From: Actimicrobium antarcticum
GTDB lineage: Bacteria > Pseudomonadota > Gammaproteobacteria > Burkholderiales > Burkholderiaceae_D
Length of the DNA: 64,000 nucleotides
NCBI RefSeq assembly: GCF_039536745.1
Contig: NZ_BAAAZE010000008.1
Span: forward strand, 955,611 to 1,019,610
Reading direction: 5' to 3'
Each line of letters opens with the position of its first letter. Within the stretch, counting starts at the first letter, position 1. The translations under genes were made by a program, and so were the position numbers. Shown here in pieces: positions 52,674-61,970 of this stretch. The notes below the pieces were generated by a model, which did not search any database, was not told the DNA's origin, and saw only the letters and a program-made list of their open reading frames with translations.

Positions 52674-54107
52674 TCAGTGCGGTGCCGGGGCGATCAGTTC
52701 GACATACTCGTACAACGCGCCAAGGATTTCTTCACCGCGTTCATCGGCCGTTTCCGAGAGGGCGTCGATTTCACCGAACAGTGCATCGACGGTGCGGGCA
52801 CCGGCACTGCCTTCGAATAACCGATCACTGCGATGTTGTTCCCAACGCTCTGATTCCTCCGCCGCCAGCGTGGCCGGAAAATTGCGCGCACGGTAGCGAA
52901 ACACCAGTTCTTCCAGTCGTGGGTCATCGAAGCCGGGTCGCGCCTTGGCCAGTGCCGCCGGTGACAGCGCGCGCAATTCGGTGAGCTTGCGCCGGTCGCC
53001 ATTACCGATGAAGCCGCCGTACAGGTCTTCGTCGACATCCGGTGTTGCCTCTTCCGGGCGCTGGAATACTTGCTGCCAGATCGCACTCATGTCCGGCAGT
53101 GCCGCGGCAATCCCGGCATGTTGCTGTGCGACGCCGAGATCAATCTGCCAGCGTTCGGCCATCGGTGCCGACAGCGTCTTGAGGTTGCTGACCACCATCG
53201 GCGATTTATTGAGGTGGATGGTTTTGATCGGCAGTCGCGTCATCCCTTCCGGCAAATCGGCGGTTTTGGTGAACATGCGGGTACGTATCGTGGCGGCGTC
53301 CAGCGTTGCCAGCTCGGATGGATCGGCCGACAGATCCCAGCTGATGACTTCGTTCTTGTTGGTGGGATGAACCGCCAGCGGCCACATCACGCCGAGGCAT
53401 CCGTACTCCGCCGGAAACATCCCCGAGACATGCAGGAAAGGCCGTTGCACCGGCAGCCCGATCTCGGCACTGACACGATCTTTCTTGTGCAGCGAAAAAC
53501 AGAAATCGAACAGCTTCGGTTGCTGCTGGCGTATCAGTCGTGCCAGCGCAATCGTGGCGCGCACATCGGACAGTGCATCGTGCGCAGCAGCGTGGGCAAT
53601 CCCATTCGCCTTGGTCAATAGCTCCAGCCGAAAGCTCGGCTTGCCCTCGTCATTGCGCGGCCAGACGATGCCCTCCGGGCGCAGCGCATACGTCATGCGC
53701 ACGACATCCATCAGATCCCAGCGGCCGCACTGGTTTTGCCATTCACGTGCATACGGATCAATCAGATTGCGCCAGAACATGAAGCGCGTGATCTCGTCAT
53801 CGAAACGGATCGTGTTGTAACCCACACCGACGGTGCCGCTGACCGAAAACGCCTGCTCGATGGCTGCCGCAAATGCGAACTCGGGCAAGCCGCGTGCAAG
53901 GCAGACCTGCGGCGTGATTCCCGTGATCAGGCAGGATTGCGGATCGGGCAAATAGTCATTCGCCGGCTGGCAATACAGCATGATGTCGTCGCCGATTTCG
54001 TTGAGTTCGGCATCGGTGCGGATCGCCGCAAACTGTGCCGGGCGATCACGACGGGTTTGCACGCCAAAGGTTTCGTAGTCGTGCCAGAGAAAAGTATGTG
54101 GTGACAT
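52674..54107 (-). CDS. sbcB: Exodeoxyribonuclease I
   Basis: 477 residues, DEDDh-type 3'-to-5' single-strand exonuclease. Motif I has Asp10 and Glu12 in WHDYETFG; the second and third motifs appear as GYNTIRFDDE and AAHDALSDVRATIALARL. The C-terminal ExoI SH3-like and helical parts follow (KTIHLNKSPMVV). It acts in mismatch repair and recombination. MSPHTFLWHDYETFG is the natural start; a longer frame adds unrelated residues. Confidence 0.93.
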   Translation of the reverse strand: MSPHTFLWHDYETFGVQTRRDRPAQFAAIRTDAELNEIGDDIMLYCQPANDYLPDPQSCLITGITPQVCLARGLPEFAFAAAIEQAFSVSGTVGVGYNTIRFDDEITRFMFWRNLIDPYAREWQNQCGRWDLMDVVRMTYALRPEGIVWPRNDEGKPSFRLELLTKANGIAHAAAHDALSDVRATIALARLIRQQQPKLFDFCFSLHKKDRVSAEIGLPVQRPFLHVSGMFPAEYGCLGVMWPLAVHPTNKNEVISWDLSADPSELATLDAATIRTRMFTKTADLPEGMTRLPIKTIHLNKSPMVVSNLKTLSAPMAERWQIDLGVAQQHAGIAAALPDMSAIWQQVFQRPEEATPDVDEDLYGGFIGNGDRRKLTELRALSPAALAKARPGFDDPRLEELVFRYRARNFPATLAAEESERWEQHRSDRLFEGSAGARTVDALFGEIDALSETADERGEEILGALYEYVELIAPAPH

Positions 54108-54165
54108 CGTAGTCCGGGTGGATGGCGCGATCGCGCGATCGCGCAATAGTCGATAGCGGAGTCGC

Positions 54166-54468
54166 TCAGGCGGATTTGCTCAGCAGCGTGAAGTGCTCGA
54201 CCACGGGTGGTGCTGCGAAGAAGGGGCCGACAATCCCGCGCCATTCCTGGAAGGCTGCGGATTCGCGAAAGTCGACGGTATGATTTTCCAGCGTGTCCCA
54301 GTAAATCATCAGCACGTACCGTTCCGGGGATTCGACACTTTTATTGATCTTGAAGCCGCGAAAGCCGACGGCCTTGCTGATGGCTTGTTCGACGCCACGG
54401 GCGATGGCAACATCGAATTCGGCTTGCTTGCCGGGCTGGATGCGAATGTCTGCGAGTTCGAGAATCAT
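54166..54468 (-). CDS. Antibiotic biosynthesis monooxygenase (ABM)-domain protein
   Basis: 100 residues of a ferredoxin-like alpha/beta fold: ILELADIRIQPGKQAEFDVAIARGVEQAISKAVGF...YVLMIYWDTLENHTVDFRESAAFQEWRGIVGPFFAAPPVVEHF. The ENHTVDFRESAAFQEWR pattern is the ABM signature. Such small dimers act as oxygenases, heme-degrading or stress proteins; the role here cannot be told. It precedes sbcB on the same strand. Confidence 0.8.
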   Translation of the reverse strand: MILELADIRIQPGKQAEFDVAIARGVEQAISKAVGFRGFKINKSVESPERYVLMIYWDTLENHTVDFRESAAFQEWRGIVGPFFAAPPVVEHFTLLSKSA

Positions 54469-54599
54469 GATGACCTGTACGTGGTGTTGGGCGGACAGTG
54501 ATTATCCCATTGAATCGATGGTCAGCGGAACGTGCGCGGGGTAGAGTCTTGCCGAAGTTTTACTAAGCCGTTTCTCTAACCCGTTGATCCGACATCGCG

Positions 54600-54923
54600 A
54601 TGCCACGCCACCACCATCATGTCTATGTGATCGAGCTTTCCCGCGAGGTGCTGTATGAAGCCCGCTTTCGGAAAGCCAATCCTGATTACCTGCCCGGCCA
54701 GCCCTGCGTGTATGTTGGCATGACCGGACTGGACCCGGATGTGCGTTTCGACAAACACATGGCGGGTATCCAGGCCAACAAGTTTGTGAAGGCGTACGGC
54801 TTGCGCCTGCTGCCGCATCTGTATGCGATCTATAACCCGATGCCGTATCACGCAGCGTGCGACATGGAAGTGGAAGTCGGCATCAGTTTGCGCGAGGCGG
54901 GTTACGGCGTCTGGCAGGCGTAA
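54600..54923 (+). CDS. Small GIY-YIG-like protein of unknown function
   Basis: 107 residues beginning MPRHHHHVYVIEL. HVYVIEL and CVYVGMTGLDPDVRFDKHMAG resemble the two beta strands and following Arg/His of GIY-YIG nucleases (normally GIYVxxx...YIGxSxxxxxRxxxH), with a late Glu in DMEVEVGISLREAGYGV. The first motif is altered to VYV, and activity is uncertain. The context gives no target. It is a solitary rightward gene. Confidence 0.6.
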   Translation: MPRHHHHVYVIELSREVLYEARFRKANPDYLPGQPCVYVGMTGLDPDVRFDKHMAGIQANKFVKAYGLRLLPHLYAIYNPMPYHAACDMEVEVGISLREAGYGVWQA

Positions 54924-54981
54924 TGGCGTGCGCTTGCGCGGCGGTATCATGGCGCTGTTTTTAAATCAGTGAGGATGTGCA

Positions 54982-55206
54982 ATGGCAAAGATTGAAGATG
55001 TCGTGCAGCGACAAAAGGAAGGCGCCCGATTTGTCATCACGGCACCGATGCTGGGATTGACCGAGCAGGAGTTTGATGTGCTGGCGAGCGACTGGGTGGA
55101 ATACGGCGGTGCCGGATTCGAGGTGGCCGGTGTGCCGCATCGGACGTGCATAGACGGAGAATTTTTCATCAACCGGATCACGGTGGTGAAATTGCCGGTG
55201 GTGTAG
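54982..55206 (+). CDS. Hypothetical small protein
   Basis: 74 residues beginning MAKIEDVVQRQKEGARFVI, GAGG-less ribosome site GAGGATG ahead of the ATG. Compact alpha/beta composition, one Cys, no signal or membrane helix. I do not recognise the family. It is followed by a terminator hairpin and by tRNA-Lys on the opposite strand. Confidence 0.6.
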   Translation: MAKIEDVVQRQKEGARFVITAPMLGLTEQEFDVLASDWVEYGGAGFEVAGVPHRTCIDGEFFINRITVVKLPVV

Positions 55207-55281
55207 TGGTGCGTGACAGCGGACCGGCAGCGCGGTCCGTGTTGTCGCGTTGGCAGACATGGCGCTGCACGTGTTTTGGCC

Positions 55282-55312
55282 AAAAAAAAGCCCACATCGC
55301 TGTGGGCTTTTT
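55282..55312. terminator. Bidirectional rho-independent terminator
   Basis: GCCCACA (55290-55296) pairs with TGTGGGC (55301-55307) around a four-base loop, with an A-run on the left and a T-run on the right, so it can stop transcription from both sides: the small gene and the leftward tRNA. Confidence 0.9.
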
Positions 55313-55341
55313 AGTACCAATTACTACATACTACTTATTCG

Positions 55342-55417
55342 TGGTAGGCCGTGCGGGATTCGAACCTGCGACCAACGGATTAAAAGTCCGCTGCTCTACC
55401 AGCTGAGCTAACGACCC
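55342..55417 (-). tRNA. tRNA-Lys (anticodon UUU)
   Basis: The leftward sequence starts GGGTCGTTAGCTCAGCTGGT, has the anticodon loop CTTTTAA in a GCGGA/TCCGT stem giving anticodon TTT, a TTCGAATCC T-loop and an encoded CCA end. The acceptor stem has seven pairs, with two G-U wobbles. It lies between the small rightward genes and the Tol-Pal cluster. Confidence 0.96.
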
Positions 55418-55547
55418 GAAAGACCAAGATTATAAGAACTAAGACCCTGTCTGTCAAATGAACCGGGATGAATTGTATAAACTAATTTGCGGGAGTCGGA
55501 TGATCGCCTGAATTGGCAGCTCCGGCTCACGCAACCATCCCGTCAAA

Positions 55548-56309
55548 TCAACGTAATCCGGCCAGTCGTTCCTTGGCGGTTTGTGCCGCCGGGGAGTTCG
55601 GATATTGCGACACCAGACTTTCCAGTGCTTTCTTTGCAGCTGGACGATCTTTCAGCTCGGCGTGGCTACTGGCAATGTTCAGCCAGGCGTCAGCCGCCTT
55701 CGGACTGTCCGGATAATTCTTGATCACTGCCTGCTGTGCCGTAATCGCATTGCGGTAATCACGCTGCGCATAGTAGGCCGTGCCAAGAAAATACTGCGCC
55801 GAGGCCGCAAAGCCCGAGTCGGGATAGCGCCGCAGGAAGTCGAAGAATGACGCACTGGCATTCTTGTAGTCACCTGCCTTGAACAACGCCAGTGCTGCTT
55901 CGTAGGTTTTTTGCTCGGCAGGTTCGACATTGGTTTCTTTGCCATCAACGGTCAGCTTTTGCGGTTCCAGCTTGCGCAAGCGTGTGTCGAGGTCAATGTA
56001 GAAATCCTTTTGCCGTTGCTGCGTGTTGGCCAGATCGTTGGTCAGCAGTTCCAGTTGTCCGCGCAATTTTGCGACTTCCTGGCGGAGCTGTTCGTTCTGG
56101 CTGGCGACATCGAGCAAGCTGTTCTTGTCGGCTTTCGCTTCCAGCTTGACATCGACATCGCGCCTGAGCCCGTCGATCCGGTTACGTATGTCGAGGATGG
56201 CCTTGCGCGCCTCTTCATCGTCAAACAGCCCGGCCCGGGCGGGTAGGGTGAAGGAAGACGCTGCGGCCAGCAGGGCCACAGCAAAAATGGATTTTTTGAA
56301 GCGCGTCAT
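55548..56309 (-). CDS. cpoB: Cell division coordinator CpoB (YbgF)
   Basis: 253 residues: signal peptide (FAVALLAAASSFTLPARA), a coiled coil (DIRNRIDGLRRDVDVKLEAKAD...LEPQKL) for trimerisation, then three TPR repeats (YEAALALFKAGDYKNASASFFDFLRRYPDS and following). CpoB links Tol-Pal to peptidoglycan synthesis during constriction. MTRFKKSIFAV is the natural start. It is the last gene of the leftward ybgC-tolQRAB-pal-cpoB cluster, eight bases after pal. Confidence 0.92.
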   Translation of the reverse strand: MTRFKKSIFAVALLAAASSFTLPARAGLFDDEEARKAILDIRNRIDGLRRDVDVKLEAKADKNSLLDVASQNEQLRQEVAKLRGQLELLTNDLANTQQRQKDFYIDLDTRLRKLEPQKLTVDGKETNVEPAEQKTYEAALALFKAGDYKNASASFFDFLRRYPDSGFAASAQYFLGTAYYAQRDYRNAITAQQAVIKNYPDSPKAADAWLNIASSHAELKDRPAAKKALESLVSQYPNSPAAQTAKERLAGLR

Positions 56310-56317
56310 GGCGATAA

Positions 56318-56845
56318 TCAATAAACGATGTCAGCGCGACGGTTTTCGGTCCAGGCAGCTTCGTCGCTACCTGTGGCTTTCGGCTTTTCCTTGCCCATCG
56401 AGACTGCTTCCATCTGGCCTTCGGAGACACCCAGCAAGCTCAGCGATTTGCGCACGGCTTCCGAACGTTTCTGGCCGAGGGCCAGGTTGTATTCGCGGCC
56501 ACCGCGATCATCGGTATTGCCCTGGATGATGATCTTGCGTGATTTGTTGGCGTTCAGGTATTTGGCATGCGCGTCGACGACCGACTTGAACTCGTCCTTG
56601 ACGACATAGCTGTCATAGTCGAAATACACACTGCGTTTTGCCAGTACGCCTTGCGGATCATTCAGCGGATCGGTTGAACCGGCATTGACCGTGTTCACGG
56701 TGCGTGGATCGGCTGCAGGGTTCGTCATGCCTGACGTGCCGGAGCGATCTTCGACCGGTGGTTTTTCATCGAGCTTGGTCGATGAACATGCAGAAAACAG
56801 CAAGGTGCTTGCAGCGATGATGGCAAGGGTCGACAAGGTACGCAT
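56318..56845 (-). CDS. pal: Peptidoglycan-associated lipoprotein Pal
   Basis: 175 residues: lipoprotein signal with lipobox FSAC, a linker, and the OmpA C-like domain with VYFDYDSYVVKDEF, IIIQGNTDDRGGREYNLALGQKRSEAVR and the conserved NRRADIVY end. It anchors the outer membrane to peptidoglycan and interacts with TolB. It is between tolB and cpoB. Confidence 0.95.
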   Translation of the reverse strand: MRTLSTLAIIAASTLLFSACSSTKLDEKPPVEDRSGTSGMTNPAADPRTVNTVNAGSTDPLNDPQGVLAKRSVYFDYDSYVVKDEFKSVVDAHAKYLNANKSRKIIIQGNTDDRGGREYNLALGQKRSEAVRKSLSLLGVSEGQMEAVSMGKEKPKATGSDEAAWTENRRADIVY

Positions 56846-56894
56846 TTAGTTCTCCTGATGAGGGTAATGAAAACGTTATGAGGTGACGGATCTC

Positions 56895-58163
56895 TTATTT
56901 GATGAACGGTCCCCAGGTCGGTTCGCGGATATCACCAGCCTGGGTGGTCAGGCGTTGCTTCACCCGACCGTCGACGGATACTACCGCAAGCGAACCACGG
57001 CGACCCGATTCGGTCGCGTACATGATGTATTTGCCGTTCGGTGAAAAGCTGGGTGACTCGTCTTTGGCGGTGTCCGAAAGACGTTGTTCCTGACCGTTCG
57101 ACAGATCCATTGCGTACAACTGAAATCCGCTATCGCGGCGTGAAATATACGCCAGCGTTTTGCCATCGGGCGAGACACGCGGACTGATGTTGTAGGCACC
57201 CTTGAAGGTCACGCGTTGCGCGTCGCCGCCACTGACCGGCATCTTGTAAATTTGTGGCCCACCGCTGCGATCACTGGTGAAATAAATACTTTGTCCATCG
57301 GCAGAAAATTGTGGCTCGGTATCAATGCCGCTGGTCGACGTCAGGCGTCGTAAACCGGACCCGTCGGCGTTCACGATATAGGATTGCGTCAGTCCGTCCC
57401 GTGACAGTGCAATCGCCAGCCGCGTGCCATCGGGCGACCACGATGGTGCCGAATTGCTGCCCTTGTAATTTGCCAGCACGGTGCGTTGGCGGGTCAGCAG
57501 ATTCTGTACATACACGACCGGTTTCTTGTTTTCAAACGACACATACGCGACGCGGGTGCCATCCGGTGACCAGGCCGGTGAAATGATCGGCTCGTTGGAC
57601 CGCAATGCGACGTTGGTGTCTTCGCCATCGGCATCTGCCACTTCAAGGCGGTACTCCTTGCCTGACTTGGTGACGTAGGCGATTCGCGTTGCGAAGGCAC
57701 CCCGGGTACCCGTCAGTTTTTCGTAGATATCGTCGGCTATTTTGTGTGCCGTCACGCGCGTGCGGTCTGCCGGCGCAGACAACGACAAGGCCGACAATTG
57801 CGCACTCTTGACGGTATCGAGCAATTTGTAGCGCACATCGTAGCGGCCATCCGCCAGGCGCTGGACGCTGCCGATCACCAGCGCATCGGCGCCGCGGGAT
57901 TTCCAGTCGCCATAGTTGATGCTGGCGGTTTCTGACAGCGTTGCACCTGCATCGATGATCTTGAAAAATCCGCTGCGGGCCAGGTCTGCCTTGATGATCG
58001 CACTGACTTGTGCCGGTGCGATGGATTCATCGGCAAAGGCGGCGACGGCGATAGGGATCTGGTTTGCGCCGACACCGGCGATGTCGACACGCAGTTGCGC
58101 CTGGGCGCCGGTGGCGAGCACCAGTCCAAGTGCGCCGAGGGTAGTCACAAAATATTTTTTCAT
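56895..58163 (-). CDS. tolB: Tol-Pal system protein TolB
   Basis: 422 residues: signal peptide ending ATGAQAQ, an N-terminal TolB domain (IPIAVAAFADESIAPAQVSAIIKADLARSGFF) and a six-bladed WD40-like beta-propeller with repeated PSWSPDGTRLA-type blades. It is the periplasmic protein that binds Pal and TolA. The ATG at 58163 is preferred over a longer frame because the signal peptide begins MKKYFVTTLGAL. It starts seven bases after tolA. Confidence 0.95.
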   Translation of the reverse strand: MKKYFVTTLGALGLVLATGAQAQLRVDIAGVGANQIPIAVAAFADESIAPAQVSAIIKADLARSGFFKIIDAGATLSETASINYGDWKSRGADALVIGSVQRLADGRYDVRYKLLDTVKSAQLSALSLSAPADRTRVTAHKIADDIYEKLTGTRGAFATRIAYVTKSGKEYRLEVADADGEDTNVALRSNEPIISPAWSPDGTRVAYVSFENKKPVVYVQNLLTRQRTVLANYKGSNSAPSWSPDGTRLAIALSRDGLTQSYIVNADGSGLRRLTSTSGIDTEPQFSADGQSIYFTSDRSGGPQIYKMPVSGGDAQRVTFKGAYNISPRVSPDGKTLAYISRRDSGFQLYAMDLSNGQEQRLSDTAKDESPSFSPNGKYIMYATESGRRGSLAVVSVDGRVKQRLTTQAGDIREPTWGPFIK

Positions 58164-58170
58164 GGGCTGA

Positions 58171-59190
58171 TCAATCTTTGGGTTTGTGGGACACGGTGAA
58201 GCCGGAAGGCGCCGTACCCGATTTATCGGCAGGGAATGGTTGGGATTTTTCGATCGCACGGCGCACTGCTTCATCGAAACCGGGTACACCCGACGACTTC
58301 AGTTTGCGCATGCCGCGTAACGACCCATCCGGTAGCAGTTCGACTGCGTATTCGACGGCTGGATTCCCTTCGACCGTTTCGGCACCATTGAATACGGTGT
58401 TCGATTTGATCTTTGCGCCGACCTTCTGGATGTAACTCGGGTCGCCGCGTGGACCCTGGCTTTTTGGTGCGTCGCCGGTTCCGCCGGTGCCGACGGCGAC
58501 ACCAGTGATGCGCTTCATTTCATCGTCGCGGGCCTTGGCGAGCCTTTTGTTGTCGGCGTCATCCTGCTTGCGTTTCTTGTCGAGGTCGGCTTTTTTCAGG
58601 TCGTCTTTTTTCTGCTTGTCCAGCTTGTCCTGCTTTTCTTGTGTCTCCAGCTTGGCCTGCTTGTCGAGCTTTTCCTTGAGGTCCAGCTTGGCCTGCTTTT
58701 CCTGTTTTTCCAGCTTCTCTTTTGCTTCCTGTTTGGCGAGCTTGTCCTGCTTCTCTTTGTCGAGCAGCTTTTCTTTCGCCAGTTTTTTCAGCTTCTCCTG
58801 GTGTTCTTCTTCAAGCCGTTCCTTGAGTTGTTCCGCCTTGCGCTTTTTTTCCTGTTCGAGCGCGATATCGGGTGGCTTGATTGGCTCGATCTTTTCAACA
58901 GGCTTTGGTGGCGCTTTTTGTATCGGTGCCGGAATTTCTTTCACCACTGGTTTGGGTTCAGGCCGTACTTCAGGCTGAGGCTCCGGTTCCGGACGCGGCT
59001 TGGGCGCAGCTTCACGAATCTGTGGACTCCAGATCTCGGCTTCCACCGCAACCGGCGTCTCGCTTTGCCAGCTGATTCCGATCCACAGCAGTGCCAGCAA
59101 GGCGCCATGAACCGCAATCGCCATGGCAATAGCGCGCCCGCGACCCGGCTCTTTGGGTATGGAATAAGGTGCCACCGGTTTCATGACCAT
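58171..59190 (-). CDS. tolA: Tol-Pal system protein TolA
   Basis: 339 residues: an N-terminal membrane helix (AIAMAIAVHGALLALLWIGI), a Pro-Glu-rich segment, a long Lys/Glu-rich helical domain II (QEKLKKLAKEKLLDKEKQDKL and similar repeats) and a C-terminal domain III (YAVELLPDGSLRGMRKLKSSGVPGFDEAVRRAI) resembling the TonB fold. It links the TolQR motor to TolB-Pal. Its ATG lies one base after the tolR stop. Confidence 0.93.
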   Translation of the reverse strand: MVMKPVAPYSIPKEPGRGRAIAMAIAVHGALLALLWIGISWQSETPVAVEAEIWSPQIREAAPKPRPEPEPQPEVRPEPKPVVKEIPAPIQKAPPKPVEKIEPIKPPDIALEQEKKRKAEQLKERLEEEHQEKLKKLAKEKLLDKEKQDKLAKQEAKEKLEKQEKQAKLDLKEKLDKQAKLETQEKQDKLDKQKKDDLKKADLDKKRKQDDADNKRLAKARDDEMKRITGVAVGTGGTGDAPKSQGPRGDPSYIQKVGAKIKSNTVFNGAETVEGNPAVEYAVELLPDGSLRGMRKLKSSGVPGFDEAVRRAIEKSQPFPADKSGTAPSGFTVSHKPKD

Positions 59191-59191
59191 G

Positions 59192-59626
59192 TCAGGATTT
59201 GGTCGCGAGGCCGACCCGCGTAATGCCGAATTTCTTGGCCTCTGAAATAATCTGGATGACATCGTCGTAGCGGCTTTCCTTGTCGCCAGAGATCATCACT
59301 GGCAATTCCGGATTCGCCTCGTGGATGTCGCGCAGCTTTTTCATCAGGTCGCTACGACTGGACGCGGACTCCGGTTGTGCGCCGCCGCTTTTTTGACCAT
59401 TGATGCCGATGGTGGAGGCGGAATCAGGCTTGAGGGAAATCTGAATATATTCGGTCGGCGGCAGCGATGATTTTTCTGCGCTGGGCAAATTGATCACGCC
59501 AGGATTAGTGATGGGCGCCGCCACCATGAAAATAATCAGCAGCACCAGCATCACGTCAATGTAGGGCACGACATTGATTTCAGCCTTGAATTTGCGGGTA
59601 CGATTGCCGCGCATCGATGAGCTCAT
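59192..59626 (-). CDS. tolR: Tol-Pal system protein TolR
   Basis: 144 residues of ExbD/TolR type: a short N-terminus, one membrane helix with the conserved Asp in VPYIDVMLVLLIIF, and a periplasmic domain (DKESRYDDVIQIISEAKKFGITRVGLAT). It works with TolQ as a proton-driven motor for TolA. It starts two bases after tolQ. Confidence 0.93.
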   Translation of the reverse strand: MSSSMRGNRTRKFKAEINVVPYIDVMLVLLIIFMVAAPITNPGVINLPSAEKSSLPPTEYIQISLKPDSASTIGINGQKSGGAQPESASSRSDLMKKLRDIHEANPELPVMISGDKESRYDDVIQIISEAKKFGITRVGLATKS

Positions 59627-59628
59627 GG

Positions 59629-60330
59629 TCAGTTTGCCTGACGCTGAAGAATATTCGAAAACTCCTCGACGAAGCTTTCGAAACGGATCGATAACCGATC
59701 GATGTCATGCGAAAAGCGGTTGTACGCAACCACGGCCGGGATGGCGGCGAACAGCCCGATGGCAGTCGCGATCAGCGCTTCGGCAATGCCTGGTGCGACC
59801 GCTGTCAATGTGGCCTGCTGCACATTGGCGAGTCCGCGAAATGAATTCATGATGCCCCACACGGTGCCGAACAGTCCGACGTAAGGGGAGACCGAGCCGA
59901 CTGAAGCCAGGAACGACAAGTGCGATTCAAGGGCATCCATTTCACGCTGATAGGCAGCGCGCATGGCGCGTCGGGCGCCATCAATCAGTACTGCGGAGTC
60001 CCCGGGAGTGCGCTGGGACATCGAGGCTTTGCCTTTGTTGAACTCGCTCATGCCGGCAGCAAAAATCCGTTCCTGTGCTCCGGTAACGGCACCGGTACGT
60101 CGGCGGGTCGATGCTGCATCCTGATAGAGCGTGTTCAGGTCGCCGCCCGCCCAGAAGGCGCGTTCGAATTCTTCGGTCTGCAACTGAGCGTTTTTGATCG
60201 CGAATACTTTGCGAAAGATATAGGTCCAGCTCATGACGGATACCGCGAGGAGCAGTGCCAGTACCAGTTGCACCAGTATCGATGCGTTGGCGATCAGGGA
60301 AAGAAAAGAGAGGTCTTGGGTGACGGTCAT
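59629..60330 (-). CDS. tolQ: Tol-Pal system protein TolQ
   Basis: 233 residues of ExbB/TolQ/MotA type with three hydrophobic segments, the last two holding the signature SVGSVSPYVGLFGTVWGIMNSF and GIAEALIATAIGLFAAIPAVVAYNRF. It forms the ion channel with TolR. It follows ybgC by 85 bases on the same strand. Confidence 0.94.
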   Translation of the reverse strand: MTVTQDLSFLSLIANASILVQLVLALLLAVSVMSWTYIFRKVFAIKNAQLQTEEFERAFWAGGDLNTLYQDAASTRRRTGAVTGAQERIFAAGMSEFNKGKASMSQRTPGDSAVLIDGARRAMRAAYQREMDALESHLSFLASVGSVSPYVGLFGTVWGIMNSFRGLANVQQATLTAVAPGIAEALIATAIGLFAAIPAVVAYNRFSHDIDRLSIRFESFVEEFSNILQRQAN

Positions 60331-60415
60331 TGAGGGTCTGTTCGGTTTGCAGCTGTTAATCGGGTGAATCGGGTGAAGCGTTCAAATAGACGGCAACGGA
60401 TGTTCATCGCAGCGT

Positions 60416-60865
60416 TTATTCCCGGATGCGATTCAAAATGTCTTGCGGGATTGCGCTAGGCCGGAAGCTGTCGCAGCCGACGCAACCGACCTTGATCCTG
60501 CCTTCGGCAAGCAACATTGAGCCGGATGCAGTGACTTTCCACGCTTTCTGAAAAAACTGTACCGACGCCCGTCCAAGCCGTTCGACCGCAACAGTTAGTT
60601 TCAGTTCATCATCTAATTTTGCGGGGGCATGATAGTCGACGCTGGTGCTCTTCACGACGAACATGACACCGTCCGATTCGGACAGTGCCTGTTGCCCGAT
60701 GCCCGCAGCACGCAACCATTCGGTACGGGCACGTTCGAAAAATTTCAGATAGTTGGCGTAGAAGACCACACCACCTGCGTCGGTATCCTCGTAATACACT
60801 CGAATCGTCCAGCTAAATTCTGACTGCGGGATGCTGTCTGGTAGGCGCTGATTGGCTGCGTTCAT
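60416..60865 (-). CDS. ybgC: Tol-Pal-associated acyl-CoA thioesterase YbgC
   Basis: 149-residue 4-hydroxybenzoyl-CoA-thioesterase (hot-dog) protein: VYYEDTDAGGVVFYANYLKFFERARTEWLR carries the conserved catalytic Asp, and VVKSTSVDYHAPAKLDDEL the rest of the fold. It is the usual first gene of the tol cluster; the physiological acyl-CoA is not certain. It is the first gene of the leftward tol unit and lies 26 bases past the SDR stop. Confidence 0.92.
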   Translation of the reverse strand: MNAANQRLPDSIPQSEFSWTIRVYYEDTDAGGVVFYANYLKFFERARTEWLRAAGIGQQALSESDGVMFVVKSTSVDYHAPAKLDDELKLTVAVERLGRASVQFFQKAWKVTASGSMLLAEGRIKVGCVGCDSFRPSAIPQDILNRIRE

Positions 60866-60891
60866 CGAAGGCGTGTTTTATGGGTGGCGTT

Positions 60892-61641
60892 TTATGGATT
60901 GCGTTTAATGGTGAATGGCGAGAATCCCTGACATGTTGGCATCATTTCAACATAATTGATGTTCACGTGTGCTGGCAAGGTCGCGATCCAATAGGCGGTT
61001 TCGGCGATGTCGATGGCGCTCAGCGGTACCGTTCCTTCGTATACTTTTGCTGCCGCGGCGTCGTTGCCTTTCATGCGGACGTTCGAGAATTCGGTACCGC
61101 CCGACAGGCCGGGTGCGATATTCGAGGCACGTACACCGGTTCCGACCAGGTCGGCCCGCAAGTTGATCGTGAATTGATCCACGAATGCCTTTGTTGCGCC
61201 ATATACATTGCCGCCCGGGTACGGGTAGGCACCGGCGGTCGATCCGATGTTGATGACCGTGCCGCGGCCACGCTCGACCATTTGCGGAAGAATCAGGCGC
61301 GTCATCGAGACCAAGCCCTTGCAGTTGGTTTCGATCATGGTTTCCCAGTCATCGAGGGATGCTTGCTGGGCAGGCTCAACGCCAAGTGCCAGTCCGGCGT
61401 TATTGATCAGGACATCGATTTCGCACCAGTCCGCTGGCAGGCTTGCCAGTGCGTGCTTGATTGATTCTTTGTCAGTGACATCCATTTCTACGGCCAGCAC
61501 GCTGGCGCCGAGTTCGGTACTGAGTGCGTCGAGTCGATCGCGCCTGCGGCCGGTTGCAATGACCTGGTGTCCGTTCGCGGCAAATTTGCGTGCCATTTCG
61601 GCGCCGAAGCCAGATGTAGCGCCAGTGATGAGAATAATCAT
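60892..61641 (-). CDS. ydfG: Short-chain dehydrogenase (YdfG-like, 3-hydroxy acid dehydrogenase)
   Basis: 249 residues when started at MIILITGATSGFGAEM; AAGGAAAA lies just upstream. NAD(P)-binding GATSGFG, NNAG (INNAGLALGVEP), catalytic Ser in NIGSTAG, Tyr-x-x-x-Lys in VYGATKAFVDQF. LALGVEPAQQASLDDWETM is typical of the YdfG/serine dehydrogenase group, which oxidises L-allo-threonine or reduces malonic semialdehyde. Divergent from glyA. Confidence 0.85.
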   Translation of the reverse strand: MIILITGATSGFGAEMARKFAANGHQVIATGRRRDRLDALSTELGASVLAVEMDVTDKESIKHALASLPADWCEIDVLINNAGLALGVEPAQQASLDDWETMIETNCKGLVSMTRLILPQMVERGRGTVINIGSTAGAYPYPGGNVYGATKAFVDQFTINLRADLVGTGVRASNIAPGLSGGTEFSNVRMKGNDAAAAKVYEGTVPLSAIDIAETAYWIATLPAHVNINYVEMMPTCQGFSPFTIKRNP

Positions 61642-61970
61642 GGTTTTCCTTTGTGTGGTTCGAACTGACAATGGTCAAAATTGTAGCCGAAACGGCCACT
61701 ACGATCCGCGCGGATTGTCGGCTGTCTTGCTGAAAGCAGCGCGTTCACTTACAATTTCGTACCATTTCAGCTCACGTGACTGGCGAAAAGTCGGCTTTTT
61801 TCAAAGCCGACGACAAGGTGGATACCACCGGGGAACGTGAGATTTTCATCAGCCGTTCGCCTGGGCAGCCCAAAAATGGAGCGCACGACTGAGGCTGCCT
61901 GTCACTTCCTATTGGCGCCTCAGTTGATCTTTGCAATGACCTATTGCACGTTCATCGATTGGAGTACCCC
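61642..61970. other. Intergenic region between ydfG and glyA
   Basis: About 330 bases that must hold divergent promoters for the SDR gene and glyA. I see no clear riboswitch or terminator. The only firm element is the GGAG ribosome site a few bases before the glyA ATG. Confidence 0.4.
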
